DNA from: Thermococcus sp. 4557
GTDB lineage: Archaea; Methanobacteriota_B; Thermococci; Thermococcales; Thermococcaceae
Direction of reading: 5' to 3'
Assembly (NCBI RefSeq): GCF_000221185.1
Contig: NC_015865.1
Span: 806,001-870,000 of the forward strand
DNA length: 64,000 nt
Shown: positions 50,409 to 58,242 of the stretch, piece by piece
How the letters are laid out: every line of letters starts with the position of its first letter
Position numbering within the stretch: the stretch's first letter is position 1
Made by a program: the position numbers and the translations under genes
Notes under the pieces: model-generated
Seen by the model: only the letters and a program-made list of their open reading frames with translations
What the model was told of the DNA's origin: nothing
The model's database searches: none

Positions 50409-50516
50409 ATGGAAAGCTGGATAATCTACATGCTGATAGCGTGGCTGGCAATATTCGCCATGATGGGCTGGAGCATCAACAAGCTGCTCAAGGCGGAAAG
50501 AGGGGAAGTGTCTTAA
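50409..50516 (+). CDS. MetS-like small subunit of the NSS transporter
   Basis: A 35-residue protein, MESWIIYMLIAWLAIFAMMG then WSINKLLKAERGEVS: one membrane helix with a short positively charged inside tail. The ATG at 50409 follows TGAGGTGATC, a clear ribosome site that overlaps the transporter stop. Its size, single helix and position fit the methionine/alanine importer small-subunit family (PF16951), known as MetS in Corynebacterium, where it is required with MetP. In that family the small subunit is usually encoded directly after the transporter. Confidence 0.85.
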   Translation: MESWIIYMLIAWLAIFAMMGWSINKLLKAERGEVS

Positions 50517-50520
50517 ACCC

Positions 50521-50537
50521 TTTTTCTTTCTCATTTT
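50521..50537 (+). terminator. T-rich terminator candidate after the transporter operon
   Basis: TTTTTCTTTCTCATTTT directly after the metS-like stop. The next gene starts at 50550, so termination may be partial. Confidence 0.35.
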
Positions 50538-50549
50538 GGGGGGGTATAG

Positions 50550-51284
50550 GTGAAAAGCGAAAAAATACTTCTTGAAACTGCCGAAGTTCTCGAATCAACC
50601 CTTGAAAAGATCGAGAGGCTCGGCATCCTAAGTGAAAAGGAGAAGACGAAAGTCAAGAAATCCCTGGAGGAAGCCGCGAGGAACTTCCGTGAGGTCGCCT
50701 CCAAGGTCGAGAAGGACAACGAGGAGCTGGCAGAGTTCTTCTTCAAAAAAGCCAAGGAGCTCAAATTGATGAGCACCGACAAGGGCATAGAAAAGGAGGG
50801 CAAAAAGAACTACCTGAAAGCTGTGAACAAGGTCCTCCTGTATTCCAGGTCGGCCGAGTACGACTTCATCCCTAAGAAGCTCGTCGAGCTTAAGAGGGTA
50901 TACCGGAAATACATCTTCGGAATGACGTCGTTCTTCATCCTGACCGGTGCGTTCCTCAACCAGTTCTTCGCCATAACGGCGCTCATCCTGGCCATCCCGA
51001 TAATCCTGTCGATGCTGTCCCTTCAGAGGAGGGGCTACACCGGACTCCTGCTGGCCTATGCCTCGGCCCCGATTCCCCTGGTCGTGGGTTTCAACGCGAT
51101 AGTCTATTCCCTAGGTGCCCTACGCGACCCCAACCAGGTGAGCACCATAGCGGAGCACCTGGGGAAGAGCGTGTCCTTCGCGCAGGGATACCTGGTGTTC
51201 CTCACCATCCTGGCCGCGGTAGAAGTGTACCTGATAGCCAGCTCCCTCATCGAGCTCTACAGGAACAGGTACGCGTTCCTGTGA
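50550..51284 (+). CDS. Membrane protein with N-terminal coiled-coil-like domain
   Basis: A 244-residue protein. Residues 1-115 are highly charged and helical (KKSLEEAARNFREVASKVEKDNEELAEFF), probably a coiled coil or helix bundle in the cytoplasm. The rest has four membrane helices (about 122-140, 141-160, 168-190, 212-232). No family is recognised. It starts with GTG behind a run of G. It is convergent with the PII gene, 13 bases away. Role unknown. Confidence 0.7.
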   Translation: MKSEKILLETAEVLESTLEKIERLGILSEKEKTKVKKSLEEAARNFREVASKVEKDNEELAEFFFKKAKELKLMSTDKGIEKEGKKNYLKAVNKVLLYSRSAEYDFIPKKLVELKRVYRKYIFGMTSFFILTGAFLNQFFAITALILAIPIILSMLSLQRRGYTGLLLAYASAPIPLVVGFNAIVYSLGALRDPNQVSTIAEHLGKSVSFAQGYLVFLTILAAVEVYLIASSLIELYRNRYAFL

Positions 51285-51297
51285 AAAAAGAAAGCCC

Positions 51298-51615
51298 TCA
51301 GTAGAGGGCTTCGTTTCCCCTCTCCCCCGTTCTTATCCTAATCGCATCTTCCACGGGGCTTATGAATATCTTCCCATCCCCTGGTGTTCCGCTCCTCGCG
51401 TTCCTGATGATGACGTCAACCACCTTCTCAAGGTCTTTGTCCTTCACGACGACCTCGATCTTCATCTTCGGGAGAAGGTCGTAGGGCGGAACGCCCCCCT
51501 GAACGCCCCTCCCCTGTACCGGATAGACCGTCAGGGGCACGATGCCTATCTGCTTGAGGGCGTTCTTCACCCGGTCGAAATCGTTTCCCCTAATAATCGC
51601 CTCAACTTTCTTCAT
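51298..51615 (-). CDS. PII-family protein with a short T-loop
   Basis: A 105-residue PII signal protein. MKKVEAIIRGNDFDRVKNAL at the start and GTPGDGKIFISPVEDAIRIRTGE at the end are the standard PII signatures. The T-loop between VQGRGVQGG and LLPKMKIEVVV has only VPPYD, about seven to eight residues shorter than in GlnB/GlnK, and lacks the usual Tyr51 region. A partner other than AmtB is therefore likely. No amtB gene is nearby; neighbours are an amino acid transporter, gdhA and GH57 enzymes. ATG 51615 rather than the GTG at 51624. Confidence 0.83.
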   Translation of the reverse strand: MKKVEAIIRGNDFDRVKNALKQIGIVPLTVYPVQGRGVQGGVPPYDLLPKMKIEVVVKDKDLEKVVDVIIRNARSGTPGDGKIFISPVEDAIRIRTGERGNEALY

Positions 51616-51680
51616 GGCAACCACATAGATAGTTTGTCAAAACTTCAGAAAAGGCTTTCGAAACAAAAACAAAGGAAAAT

Positions 51681-53672
51681 TCAGAAAACCTGGGCCAGGA
51701 ACTTTCTCAGCCTCTTGGGCGAAATGCGCGTTCTTCTGGCCAGCTCCTCAACGTCCGCCATCTTGAGGTCCTCGATGCTATGAACCCCGGCTCGCTGGAG
51801 CTTTGCCAGCGTTTTCGGCCCGATGCCCTTTATCCTCAGGAGGTCGCTCTCGACCCTGCCAGGTTTTCCCTTCTTCCGCGTCCGGGGCTTTCTGGATTCC
51901 TCCGGGCTGGGCATCTTCACCTTTCGGGGGGACTTAACGACAATCTCCTTGACGACCTCGGTGGCGTACGCCCTCTCCGGAAGCTCCTCCCTCGGCCGTT
52001 CAACTGGCTCTTCACTCCTTTCGGGTGGAACCTCGGGCGGTTCGACGTACTCCTGGACCTCTGGGGGACTTTCGCTCACGTAGCTAGCGACAACCACTGG
52101 TTTGAATGGATTGTCCCTTTCCTCGAGCTCCTCAAGGAGCTTAACGTCGAAGTCTCCGGTTTTGACGTACCTCACCAGCTCGTTGGCCAGCCTGTGGAAG
52201 TCCCTGCTGTGCACCAGAATCCTCCTCTTTCCGTAATCCCTCGCCTGGCCGGTCGTTATGAGGAACTGCCAGTCGCTGGCCTCGAGTATCAGCAACTCCC
52301 TCGCAAGCTGTTCGAGGATTCTATCGGCGGTTCTGTCCCTTCCGTAGTACGCACTCGCCAGCGCCACCATCCGGTCCTCGGCTCTGTAGACGTGCCCCCA
52401 CGTCCATTCGGTCTCCTCGTTCCACCACGTCGAGTGATCCGCGTTGGCCCCCCACGAGCCCTCGGGGAGCTCAATCTCATACCTCTCGCCGGTGTAGTTG
52501 TCAAGATAGGAGGAGAGCGTTGTGGTGACGATTCCCCTTTCCGCCATCAGCTCAAGAACCCTTCCGAGCCACTTGACGCCCTCGAACCACCAGTGGCCGA
52601 AGAGCTCCGTGTCGTAGGGCGAGACGATTATTCCCTTCTCCCCGAACCTCTCCTCGAACTCACCCAGCAGCCTCTCCGCCAACGAGACGAAGTGCCTGGC
52701 GTGCTCCTCAACCCGCTCCATGGCCTTCCCTGGGTCGTAGAACTCCTTCTCGCCGAGGTCAACGTTTTTCCCCGTTACGCGCCAGTACTGGCCGCCGCTC
52801 TTTTCGGCCTTCCTGTGGAACTCCCTGTACCAGAAGTCGCCGGGATAGCCGTAGTGCGCGCTCCAGACCTGGTGGCCCGTTTCCCTGTTGCGGGCAAAGA
52901 CTGCCACCCGAGAACCCTTGATCCAGTAGGGCCTCAGCGTGCTCTTCTCTCCCTTGTAGAGCGGAATCTCGCCGTAGCCCTTCGTCACCGGACCCTCGTC
53001 GATCAGGTTGCTCTCCACGAAGAAGTACTCGATGCCGAACTCCTCCAGGAATTTCTCCATGCCCTTCCTCTCAACCTTCCTCCCGTCCGGCAGTTCCCAC
53101 TCCCCCGCCGGCCGGTAGGCGCATTCGGGCAGCCATATCCCCCTCGGCCGCCTGCCGAAGTGCTTCTCGTAAGTGGCGACTCCATTGGCGAGCTGAGCCC
53201 TTATCGCCTCGTCCCTGCCGAGGAGTGGCAGGTAGCCGTGCGTTGCAGCCGAGGTTATCACCTCGATGTATCCCGCATCCTGGAACTCGCGGAACTTTCC
53301 TACGATGTCGCCGTTTATGGCCCTCCAGTAGTCGTAGACCTTCCTGAAGTGGTTCAGGGAGGCCCTAACTGCCCTCTCGTCGTACTTGTCCGATTTCAGG
53401 TCTTCCTCGGTGGTTTCAATCTTCCGTGTCAGGTACCTCTCGAACTCGACCTTGATGTAGTCGTCGGCCAGCTGCTCGGCCAAGACGGGGGTTATGTTAA
53501 TCACGAGCTGGAACCTCACCCCCGAGGAGCGGAGGCGCTCGAACTCCATGAGGAGGGGCAGGTACGTTTCACTCATGGCCTCGTAGAGCCATTCCTCCCC
53601 GAAGGGCCATTTTCCGTGCTTTCGAACGTATGGAATGTGGGTGTGGAGGACGAATGTAAAGTAACCTTTCAC
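51681..53672 (-). CDS. GH57 1,4-alpha-glucan branching enzyme
   Basis: Makes alpha-1,6 branches in glycogen. The 663-residue product follows T. kodakarensis TK1436: LHTHIPYVRKHGKWPFGEEW at the start, nucleophile Glu183 (WLPECAYRP), acid/base Asp354 (VSPYDTELFGHWWFEG), and GSWGANADHSTWW. After a Pro/Glu-rich linker (about 535-600) comes a tandem helix-hairpin-helix tail (LLRIKGIGPKTLAKLQRAGV). The start is GTG at 53672. A TGM-like inverted repeat overlaps the leader. Confidence 0.94.
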   Translation of the reverse strand: MKGYFTFVLHTHIPYVRKHGKWPFGEEWLYEAMSETYLPLLMEFERLRSSGVRFQLVINITPVLAEQLADDYIKVEFERYLTRKIETTEEDLKSDKYDERAVRASLNHFRKVYDYWRAINGDIVGKFREFQDAGYIEVITSAATHGYLPLLGRDEAIRAQLANGVATYEKHFGRRPRGIWLPECAYRPAGEWELPDGRKVERKGMEKFLEEFGIEYFFVESNLIDEGPVTKGYGEIPLYKGEKSTLRPYWIKGSRVAVFARNRETGHQVWSAHYGYPGDFWYREFHRKAEKSGGQYWRVTGKNVDLGEKEFYDPGKAMERVEEHARHFVSLAERLLGEFEERFGEKGIIVSPYDTELFGHWWFEGVKWLGRVLELMAERGIVTTTLSSYLDNYTGERYEIELPEGSWGANADHSTWWNEETEWTWGHVYRAEDRMVALASAYYGRDRTADRILEQLARELLILEASDWQFLITTGQARDYGKRRILVHSRDFHRLANELVRYVKTGDFDVKLLEELEERDNPFKPVVVASYVSESPPEVQEYVEPPEVPPERSEEPVERPREELPERAYATEVVKEIVVKSPRKVKMPSPEESRKPRTRKKGKPGRVESDLLRIKGIGPKTLAKLQRAGVHSIEDLKMADVEELARRTRISPKRLRKFLAQVF

Positions 53673-53676
53673 TCTA

Positions 53677-53714
53677 TATCACCGGGAGTGTTATCGCACT
53701 CGGAGTATTTAACA
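53677..53714 (-). promoter_or_regulatory. Branching enzyme promoter with a TGM-like operator
   Basis: TATCACCGGGAGTGTTA (53677-53693) fits the Thermococcales glycolytic motif TATCAC-N5-GTGATA with one mismatch. It lies between a TATA-like GTTAAATACT (about 53703-53712, minus strand) and the start codon. The arm next to the gene also forms the GGTGATA ribosome site, so part of the match may be fortuitous. Confidence 0.45.
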
Positions 53715-53801
53715 TTATCCGGAACAGAGTTGGCCCCGTGAACACTTGCGAACACCGGTTAGGTTTAAAGGGGAGAGGAACAATCCGTGAGGGGTGAGAG
53801 A

Positions 53802-55754
53802 ATGAAGGAAGAGATGAGCAGCGTGGATATCCGCTACATCGTGAGGGAACTGCAGTCCCTGGTTGGCTCTCGCGTTGATAAGATTTACCACGACGGCGAT
53901 GAGATTAGGATAAAGCTCAGGACGAAGGAGGGGAGGCAGGATTTAATCCTTCAGGCCGGGAAGCGCTTCCATGTGACGACGTACGTGAAGGAGGCGCCGA
54001 AGCAGCCGTCGAGCTTCACCATGCTCCTCAGGAAGCACCTCAGCGGCGGGTTCATAGACGCGATAGAGCAGCACGGCTTCGACAGGATAGTGAAGATTCG
54101 CGTTGGGGACTACACCCTCGTCGGCGAGCTATTCAGGAGGGGAAACGTGATACTCGTGGACGGGGAGAACAGAATCGTTGCGGCGTTGCGCTACGAGGAG
54201 TACAAGGACAGGAGGATAATGCCGAAGGCGGAATACCAGTATCCCCCCGCCAGGGAGAACCCGCTCGAGGTAACGCGGGATAGGTTCATCGAGCTGATGC
54301 GGGAGAATGAAGAGCTCGAGCTCGTGCGCGCTCTGGCAAGGAAGCTCAACATGGGCGGAATGTACGCGGAGGAGATTTCCATCAGGGCCGGCTTCGACAA
54401 GACGACACCGGTTAAGGAGCTGAGCGATGAAGACCTGCTGAGGGTCTATGAGGCGATGATGGACACGTTCAATGATGAAGCGAGGCCCAACATAGTCCTC
54501 AAGGACGGAAACATGCACGACGTCGTTCCGATAGAGCTGAGAATCTACGAGGGGTTCGAGAAGCGCTATTTTACCACATTCAGCGAGGCCCTCGACGAGT
54601 ACTTTGGAAAGATAACCATGGAGAAGGCGAGGGTCGAGCAGACGAAGAGGCTCGAGGCCAAGAAGAGGCAGCTCCTCATGACACTCAGGAAGCAGGAGGA
54701 GATGCTCAAGGGCTTTGAGGAGGGGGCAAAGGCCAACCAAGAAATAGGGGACCTGATCTACGCGAACTACGCCCTCATAGAGAGGCTTTTAGAGGAGTTC
54801 AGGAAAGCCACGGAGACACTCGGCTGGGACGAGTTCAAGAAGCGTATAGAGGAGGGCAAGAGGGCCGGCAACAGGGTCGCGCTCATGGTGAAGGGAACCG
54901 ACCCGAAGGAAAAGGCCGTGACGATAGAGCTTGAGGGGAAGAAGGTCCGGCTGTACCTCAACAGGAGCATAGGCGAGAACGCCGAGCTCTACTACGAGAA
55001 GGCCAAGAAGTTCAGGCACAAGCACGAGGGGGCGCTTAAGGCCTACGAGGATACGAAGAGGAAGCTGGACGAGATAGAGAGGCTCATCGAGGAGGAGCTC
55101 AAGAAGGAGCTCAGCGTTAAGAGGATAGAGAGGAGAAAGAAGAAGTGGTTCGAGAAGTTCCGCTGGTTCGTCTCGAGCGAGGGCTTCCTTGTTCTGGCGG
55201 GCAAAGACGCCGGTACCAACGAGATTCTCATAAAGAGGCACATGGACGATAACGACCTCTACTGTCACGCGGACGTTTACGGCGCCCCGCACGTCGTCAT
55301 CAAGGACGGCCAGAAGGCTGGAGAAAAGACCATCTTCGAGGCCTGCCAGTTCGCGGTTTCGATGAGCAAGGCATGGAGCAGGGGCGTTTACAGCGAGGAC
55401 GCCTACTGGGCGCATCCGAACCAGGTCACCAAGCAGACGCCCAGCGGCGAGTATCTGGGCAAGGGGGCCTTCATGGTCTACGGCAAGAGGAACTGGCTCC
55501 ACGGACTTCCGCTCAAGCTCGCCGTCGGCGTAATCAACTACGAGGGCGAAGACTTCGTCGTCTGCGCCCCGGTCGATGCAATAAAGGCCCACACGAACAG
55601 ATACATCGTAATCCGCCCCGGTTCACTCAAGAAGAGCGAGCTGGTAAAGAGGATAAAGCGCATCCTCGAAAAGTGGGGCTACAAGGTAAGGGAAGAGGAC
55701 ATCATGTCAGCCCTGCCGCCCGGGAATGGCGAGATAGCCGAGGTCGTTGGCTAG
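53802..55754 (+). CDS. rqcH: RqcH/NEMF-family ribosome quality control protein
   Basis: A 650-residue protein (once called fibronectin-binding-like, NFACT) that binds stalled 50S subunits with peptidyl-tRNA and directs tailing of the peptide. NFACT-N is about 1-130, followed by HhH, a coiled coil (about 270-450, very charged, with KKRQLLMTLRKQEEMLKGFE) and the NFACT-R domain (about 455-560: FRWFVSSEGFLVLAGKDAGTNEIL, then DLYCHADVYGAPHVVIKDG). ATG 53802 has GGGGTGAGAGA in front. It overlaps the next convergent gene by four bases. Confidence 0.9.
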   Translation: MKEEMSSVDIRYIVRELQSLVGSRVDKIYHDGDEIRIKLRTKEGRQDLILQAGKRFHVTTYVKEAPKQPSSFTMLLRKHLSGGFIDAIEQHGFDRIVKIRVGDYTLVGELFRRGNVILVDGENRIVAALRYEEYKDRRIMPKAEYQYPPARENPLEVTRDRFIELMRENEELELVRALARKLNMGGMYAEEISIRAGFDKTTPVKELSDEDLLRVYEAMMDTFNDEARPNIVLKDGNMHDVVPIELRIYEGFEKRYFTTFSEALDEYFGKITMEKARVEQTKRLEAKKRQLLMTLRKQEEMLKGFEEGAKANQEIGDLIYANYALIERLLEEFRKATETLGWDEFKKRIEEGKRAGNRVALMVKGTDPKEKAVTIELEGKKVRLYLNRSIGENAELYYEKAKKFRHKHEGALKAYEDTKRKLDEIERLIEEELKKELSVKRIERRKKKWFEKFRWFVSSEGFLVLAGKDAGTNEILIKRHMDDNDLYCHADVYGAPHVVIKDGQKAGEKTIFEACQFAVSMSKAWSRGVYSEDAYWAHPNQVTKQTPSGEYLGKGAFMVYGKRNWLHGLPLKLAVGVINYEGEDFVVCAPVDAIKAHTNRYIVIRPGSLKKSELVKRIKRILEKWGYKVREEDIMSALPPGNGEIAEVVG

Positions 55755-56170
55755 AGCTTTTCGCCGCCCGCGACCACGAAGCCTATTACAAAGCTGAGCA
55801 GGGCTATAACGTAGCCCTCCGCCAGGATTCCAAAGTAACCGGAGCCGTAGACGTACCATGAGACCACGGTGAAGACGAACATCCCGACGGTGCCGATTCC
55901 GGGCCCGAGCCTGCCGCCCAGGACCCCGAAGAGCACCGCCACGAGGATCATGAATATCCCAGCAAAGAACGCTATGAAGGTGAACATGCCCGCGGTGCTG
56001 TTGGGGTTGAGCCACCAGAAGGCCCCCTCGAACCCGCTCGGGATGGTCAGGACTTCGCGGAGGATGCCGATGAAGGTTATCTCTCCGCCGTCAAAGCGGA
56101 ACCACGGCAGGGCGAAGGAGAGCACGACCAGCAGGGATGAGAGGAAGGAAAAGAGCCTCACCTTCGCCAC
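55751..56170 (-). CDS. Four-helix membrane protein
   Basis: A 139-residue protein with four membrane helices (LFSFLSSLLVVLSFALPWF; AGMFTFIAFFAGIFMILVAVLFGVL; GIGTVGMFVFTVVSWYVYGSG; EGYVIALLSFVIGFVVAGG). One outside loop (residues 24-55) is Gly/Trp rich. The layout resembles small membrane proteins found in archaea, but I cannot name a family. It is followed, on the same strand and upstream, by nikR (13 bases), so they may share a message. Confidence 0.7.
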   Translation of the reverse strand: MAKVRLFSFLSSLLVVLSFALPWFRFDGGEITFIGILREVLTIPSGFEGAFWWLNPNSTAGMFTFIAFFAGIFMILVAVLFGVLGGRLGPGIGTVGMFVFTVVSWYVYGSGYFGILAEGYVIALLSFVIGFVVAGGEKL

Positions 56171-56183
56171 CCCTCAAATTTTA

Positions 56184-56600
56184 TCAAACCAGTTCCCTCC
56201 CGGTGGTCGTCATCACGAGCTTCCCGTGCTTTACCCCCTTCAGGCTTATCAGCCTCTCGGCTATCTCCTTTATCCTCGTGGCCTTGCCCTTGACCACGAC
56301 GACCTCGAGGCAGTTGTGTTCGTCCATGTGGACGTGGAGGCTTGAGATTATCTCGTCAACGTAGTCGTGCTGGAGATCGAGGAGTTCCTTCACGACGTCG
56401 GCCTCGTCGTGGTTGTAAACTATCGTGATTGTACCGGCAACGTCCCGGTCTCCCTCCTCCCACTCGTGTCGGACTATAAAGTCCCGCATCATGTCCCTTA
56501 TTGCCTCGCTCCTGTTGACGTAGCCCTTCTCCTCAATTATACGGTCGAATCTTTCGAGCAGCTCATCCGGAACCGATACACCGAAGCGAGTGATCTTCAT
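56184..56600 (-). CDS. nikR: Nickel-responsive regulator NikR
   Basis: A 138-residue repressor with an N-terminal ribbon-helix-helix ([33 protein letters not shown]) and a C-terminal ACT-like nickel domain. The nickel ligands are visible as His (LQHDY), then HVH, then Cys in HNCLEVVVV. The long open frame upstream is a shadow; ATG 56600 with GGTGGTG gives the family N-terminus. Nickel control fits the hydrogenase maturation genes in this window. Its promoter region holds an inverted repeat that overlaps its TATA-like element. Confidence 0.93.
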   Translation of the reverse strand: MKITRFGVSVPDELLERFDRIIEEKGYVNRSEAIRDMMRDFIVRHEWEEGDRDVAGTITIVYNHDEADVVKELLDLQHDYVDEIISSLHVHMDEHNCLEVVVVKGKATRIKEIAERLISLKGVKHGKLVMTTTGRELV

Positions 56601-56623
56601 AACACCACCGTAATCTCTTTGGA

Positions 56624-56661
56624 CGTCATCGTTAAAAACGTGACGCGAAAGCCTTTTATTC
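56624..56661. promoter_or_regulatory. Divergent nikR / 56682 promoter region with inverted repeat
   Basis: CGTCA (56624-56628) and TGACG (56641-56645) are complementary, and inside them CGTT-AAA-AACG (56630-56640) forms a second inverted repeat. The latter includes GTTAAAAAC, also a SurR core. On the minus strand GTTTTTAACG can act as the nikR TATA; on the plus strand CTTTTATTCC (about 56652-56661) is the TATA for the gene at 56682. A NikR operator controlling both is likely. Confidence 0.5.
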
Positions 56662-56681
56662 CCCCGGGGAAAGATAGGCCC

Positions 56682-57128
56682 ATGCCAATCGAGGAGCTGT
56701 ACGCCATAGCGACCAGGGAGCTCGCCAAGGACCTTGTGTTCGAGATAGACGAGGAGCCGGTGACCCTCTCCATAAGGGGGGTTCTGCTGGCGAGAACCGA
56801 CTCCAAGAGCTACAACTTCTCCTTCTTCGAGCTGAGCGAGGACGAATTCGTTCTCGCGGTTCAGATGAAGGGCTTCGTCGTCTACCTCGGCATCGAATCG
56901 GACGAGGAGCTGGAGGAAGAGGTCTACCCCGAACTCGTCAGAGCACTCTTGGAGCACCTCACGCCCCAGATAGCCCTCCTCATCACGAAGGCTGAGAAGG
57001 AGTACCCCGGAAGGGCCGACCTGCTCCTCGACGACGAGATGGGTCCTGACATGAAGGAGTTCTTCTACGGTCTCCTGGTCAAGCACAGGAAGGGCAGACC
57101 CGTCTACGAGCAGACGGAAGTGGCCTAG
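56682..57128 (+). CDS. Unknown protein divergent from nikR
   Basis: A 148-residue cytoplasmic protein, [20 protein letters not shown], followed by strands ([38 protein letters not shown]) and helices. Acidic; no cysteines, no membrane helix. The longer open frame upstream lies antisense to nikR. The ATG is about 25 bases after TATA, so the message is probably leaderless. No family recognised. Sharing a promoter region with nikR suggests a nickel-related role, which is inference. Convergent 4-base overlap with DUF389. Confidence 0.7.
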   Translation: MPIEELYAIATRELAKDLVFEIDEEPVTLSIRGVLLARTDSKSYNFSFFELSEDEFVLAVQMKGFVVYLGIESDEELEEEVYPELVRALLEHLTPQIALLITKAEKEYPGRADLLLDDEMGPDMKEFFYGLLVKHRKGRPVYEQTEVA

Positions 57129-58126
57129 CTGAGGAGCTCCACAAGTACCAGAGTGACGAGCATAATTGCCAGCACCAGCATCGTTCTCTTCGTGTAGAGC
57201 TTTGCGGCCCTTCTCTCGTAGTAACTCCTGGGGGAGACGTTCAGGACGTAGAGTCCAAGTAGAGAACCGCTGAGAAGGCCGAGGACGTTCTCAACGGTGA
57301 GGACGAGCGAGCCCCTAAAAATTCCCCACCAGCCCATAGCGAGGGATATCCCTATGACCGTTGTCGGCGGGACGAGGGCGGCGGCGATCGAGACGCCGGC
57401 CAGAATCTCCGGGATTCTGCTAACTATGGCAACTATTCCGGCGTAGCCGAGGATTATAGCCAGGAGTATGTAAACCAGCCCGGAATCGCCGCGGACGAGT
57501 ATCTCGTGGGTTGGTTCGAGGGGCATTGAGCCCGCAAACCTCAGGGCCAGGGACACGAGGAGGGCCGACAGGAATATGACGCCGAGGAGCTTTAGGATTG
57601 AGGAAACGGCATCGAGGGCATCCCTTCCCTTGCCCATGACGATGTTGAGGGAGAAGCCGTAGAGCGGACCGAGGATCGGCGAGAGGAGCATGGCGGATAT
57701 TATCATGACTATGCTGTCGTTGATGAGGCCGAAGAGGGCTATAATCGAGGCAACGGCGCCGAGGGTGAGCTGAATCGGGTCGACCTGAGCCTGGTTGTTG
57801 GCGTTCTCGATGAGCCCCTCTATGGCCGCCAGGGTCCAGCGGCGCTTGAACTTCTTAAGGGACTTTACCGAGTTTGCGTACTTCACGGACTTCCCGCTGA
57901 CGGGGGCCCAGGTTATCGAGGAGTGACCCTTCCGCAGGTCAACGGCTTTCATCAGCTCGTCGACGACGTCGTTAATTACAAAATCCGGCACGAGGACGGT
58001 GAATTTGAGCGCCCTGTGCTCGTTGCTCTGCACTTCCTCGGCGTAGAACTGGAGGCTCCACTTGGTCAGAACATCCCTGACCTTCTCACCCTCGCCCTCG
58101 TCGCAGTAGATTTCCAGCCGGAGCAT
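57125..58126 (-). CDS. DUF389 family membrane protein
   Basis: A 333-residue protein with a cytoplasmic N-terminal domain (residues 1-75, [23 protein letters not shown], ferredoxin-like). Six to seven membrane helices follow, starting after [31 protein letters not shown], with [20 protein letters not shown] and [20 protein letters not shown]. This is the DUF389 (TIGR00341) pattern. The transported substance, if any, is unknown. GC-rich; no clear promoter seen. Confidence 0.85.
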   Translation of the reverse strand: MLRLEIYCDEGEGEKVRDVLTKWSLQFYAEEVQSNEHRALKFTVLVPDFVINDVVDELMKAVDLRKGHSSITWAPVSGKSVKYANSVKSLKKFKRRWTLAAIEGLIENANNQAQVDPIQLTLGAVASIIALFGLINDSIVMIISAMLLSPILGPLYGFSLNIVMGKGRDALDAVSSILKLLGVIFLSALLVSLALRFAGSMPLEPTHEILVRGDSGLVYILLAIILGYAGIVAIVSRIPEILAGVSIAAALVPPTTVIGISLAMGWWGIFRGSLVLTVENVLGLLSGSLLGLYVLNVSPRSYYERRAAKLYTKRTMLVLAIMLVTLVLVELLS

Positions 58127-58204
58127 GGCCCATCGGAGGGACTACGGGCCCAGCACTAATAACCCTTGTGGAAACACTTCGGAATAATTTGAAGCGATTG
58201 TAAA

Positions 58205-58230
58205 CCTTATAACCCTCTACGACGTAGAGG
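58205..58230 (+). promoter_or_regulatory. Promoter with a perfect 17-base palindrome between TATA and start
   Basis: The TATA element CCTTATAAC (58205-58213) is followed at once by CCTCTACG-A-CGTAGAGG (58214-58230), a perfect inverted repeat with a one-base centre. Transcription should start near 58233-58238, so a bound protein would block initiation. Confidence 0.6.
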
Positions 58231-58242
58231 TTATGGAGGAAC

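Noticed and set aside
56367-56681. N-terminal extension of the gene at 56682
   Set aside because: The extended frame runs antisense through nikR, and the promoter TATA lies after it.
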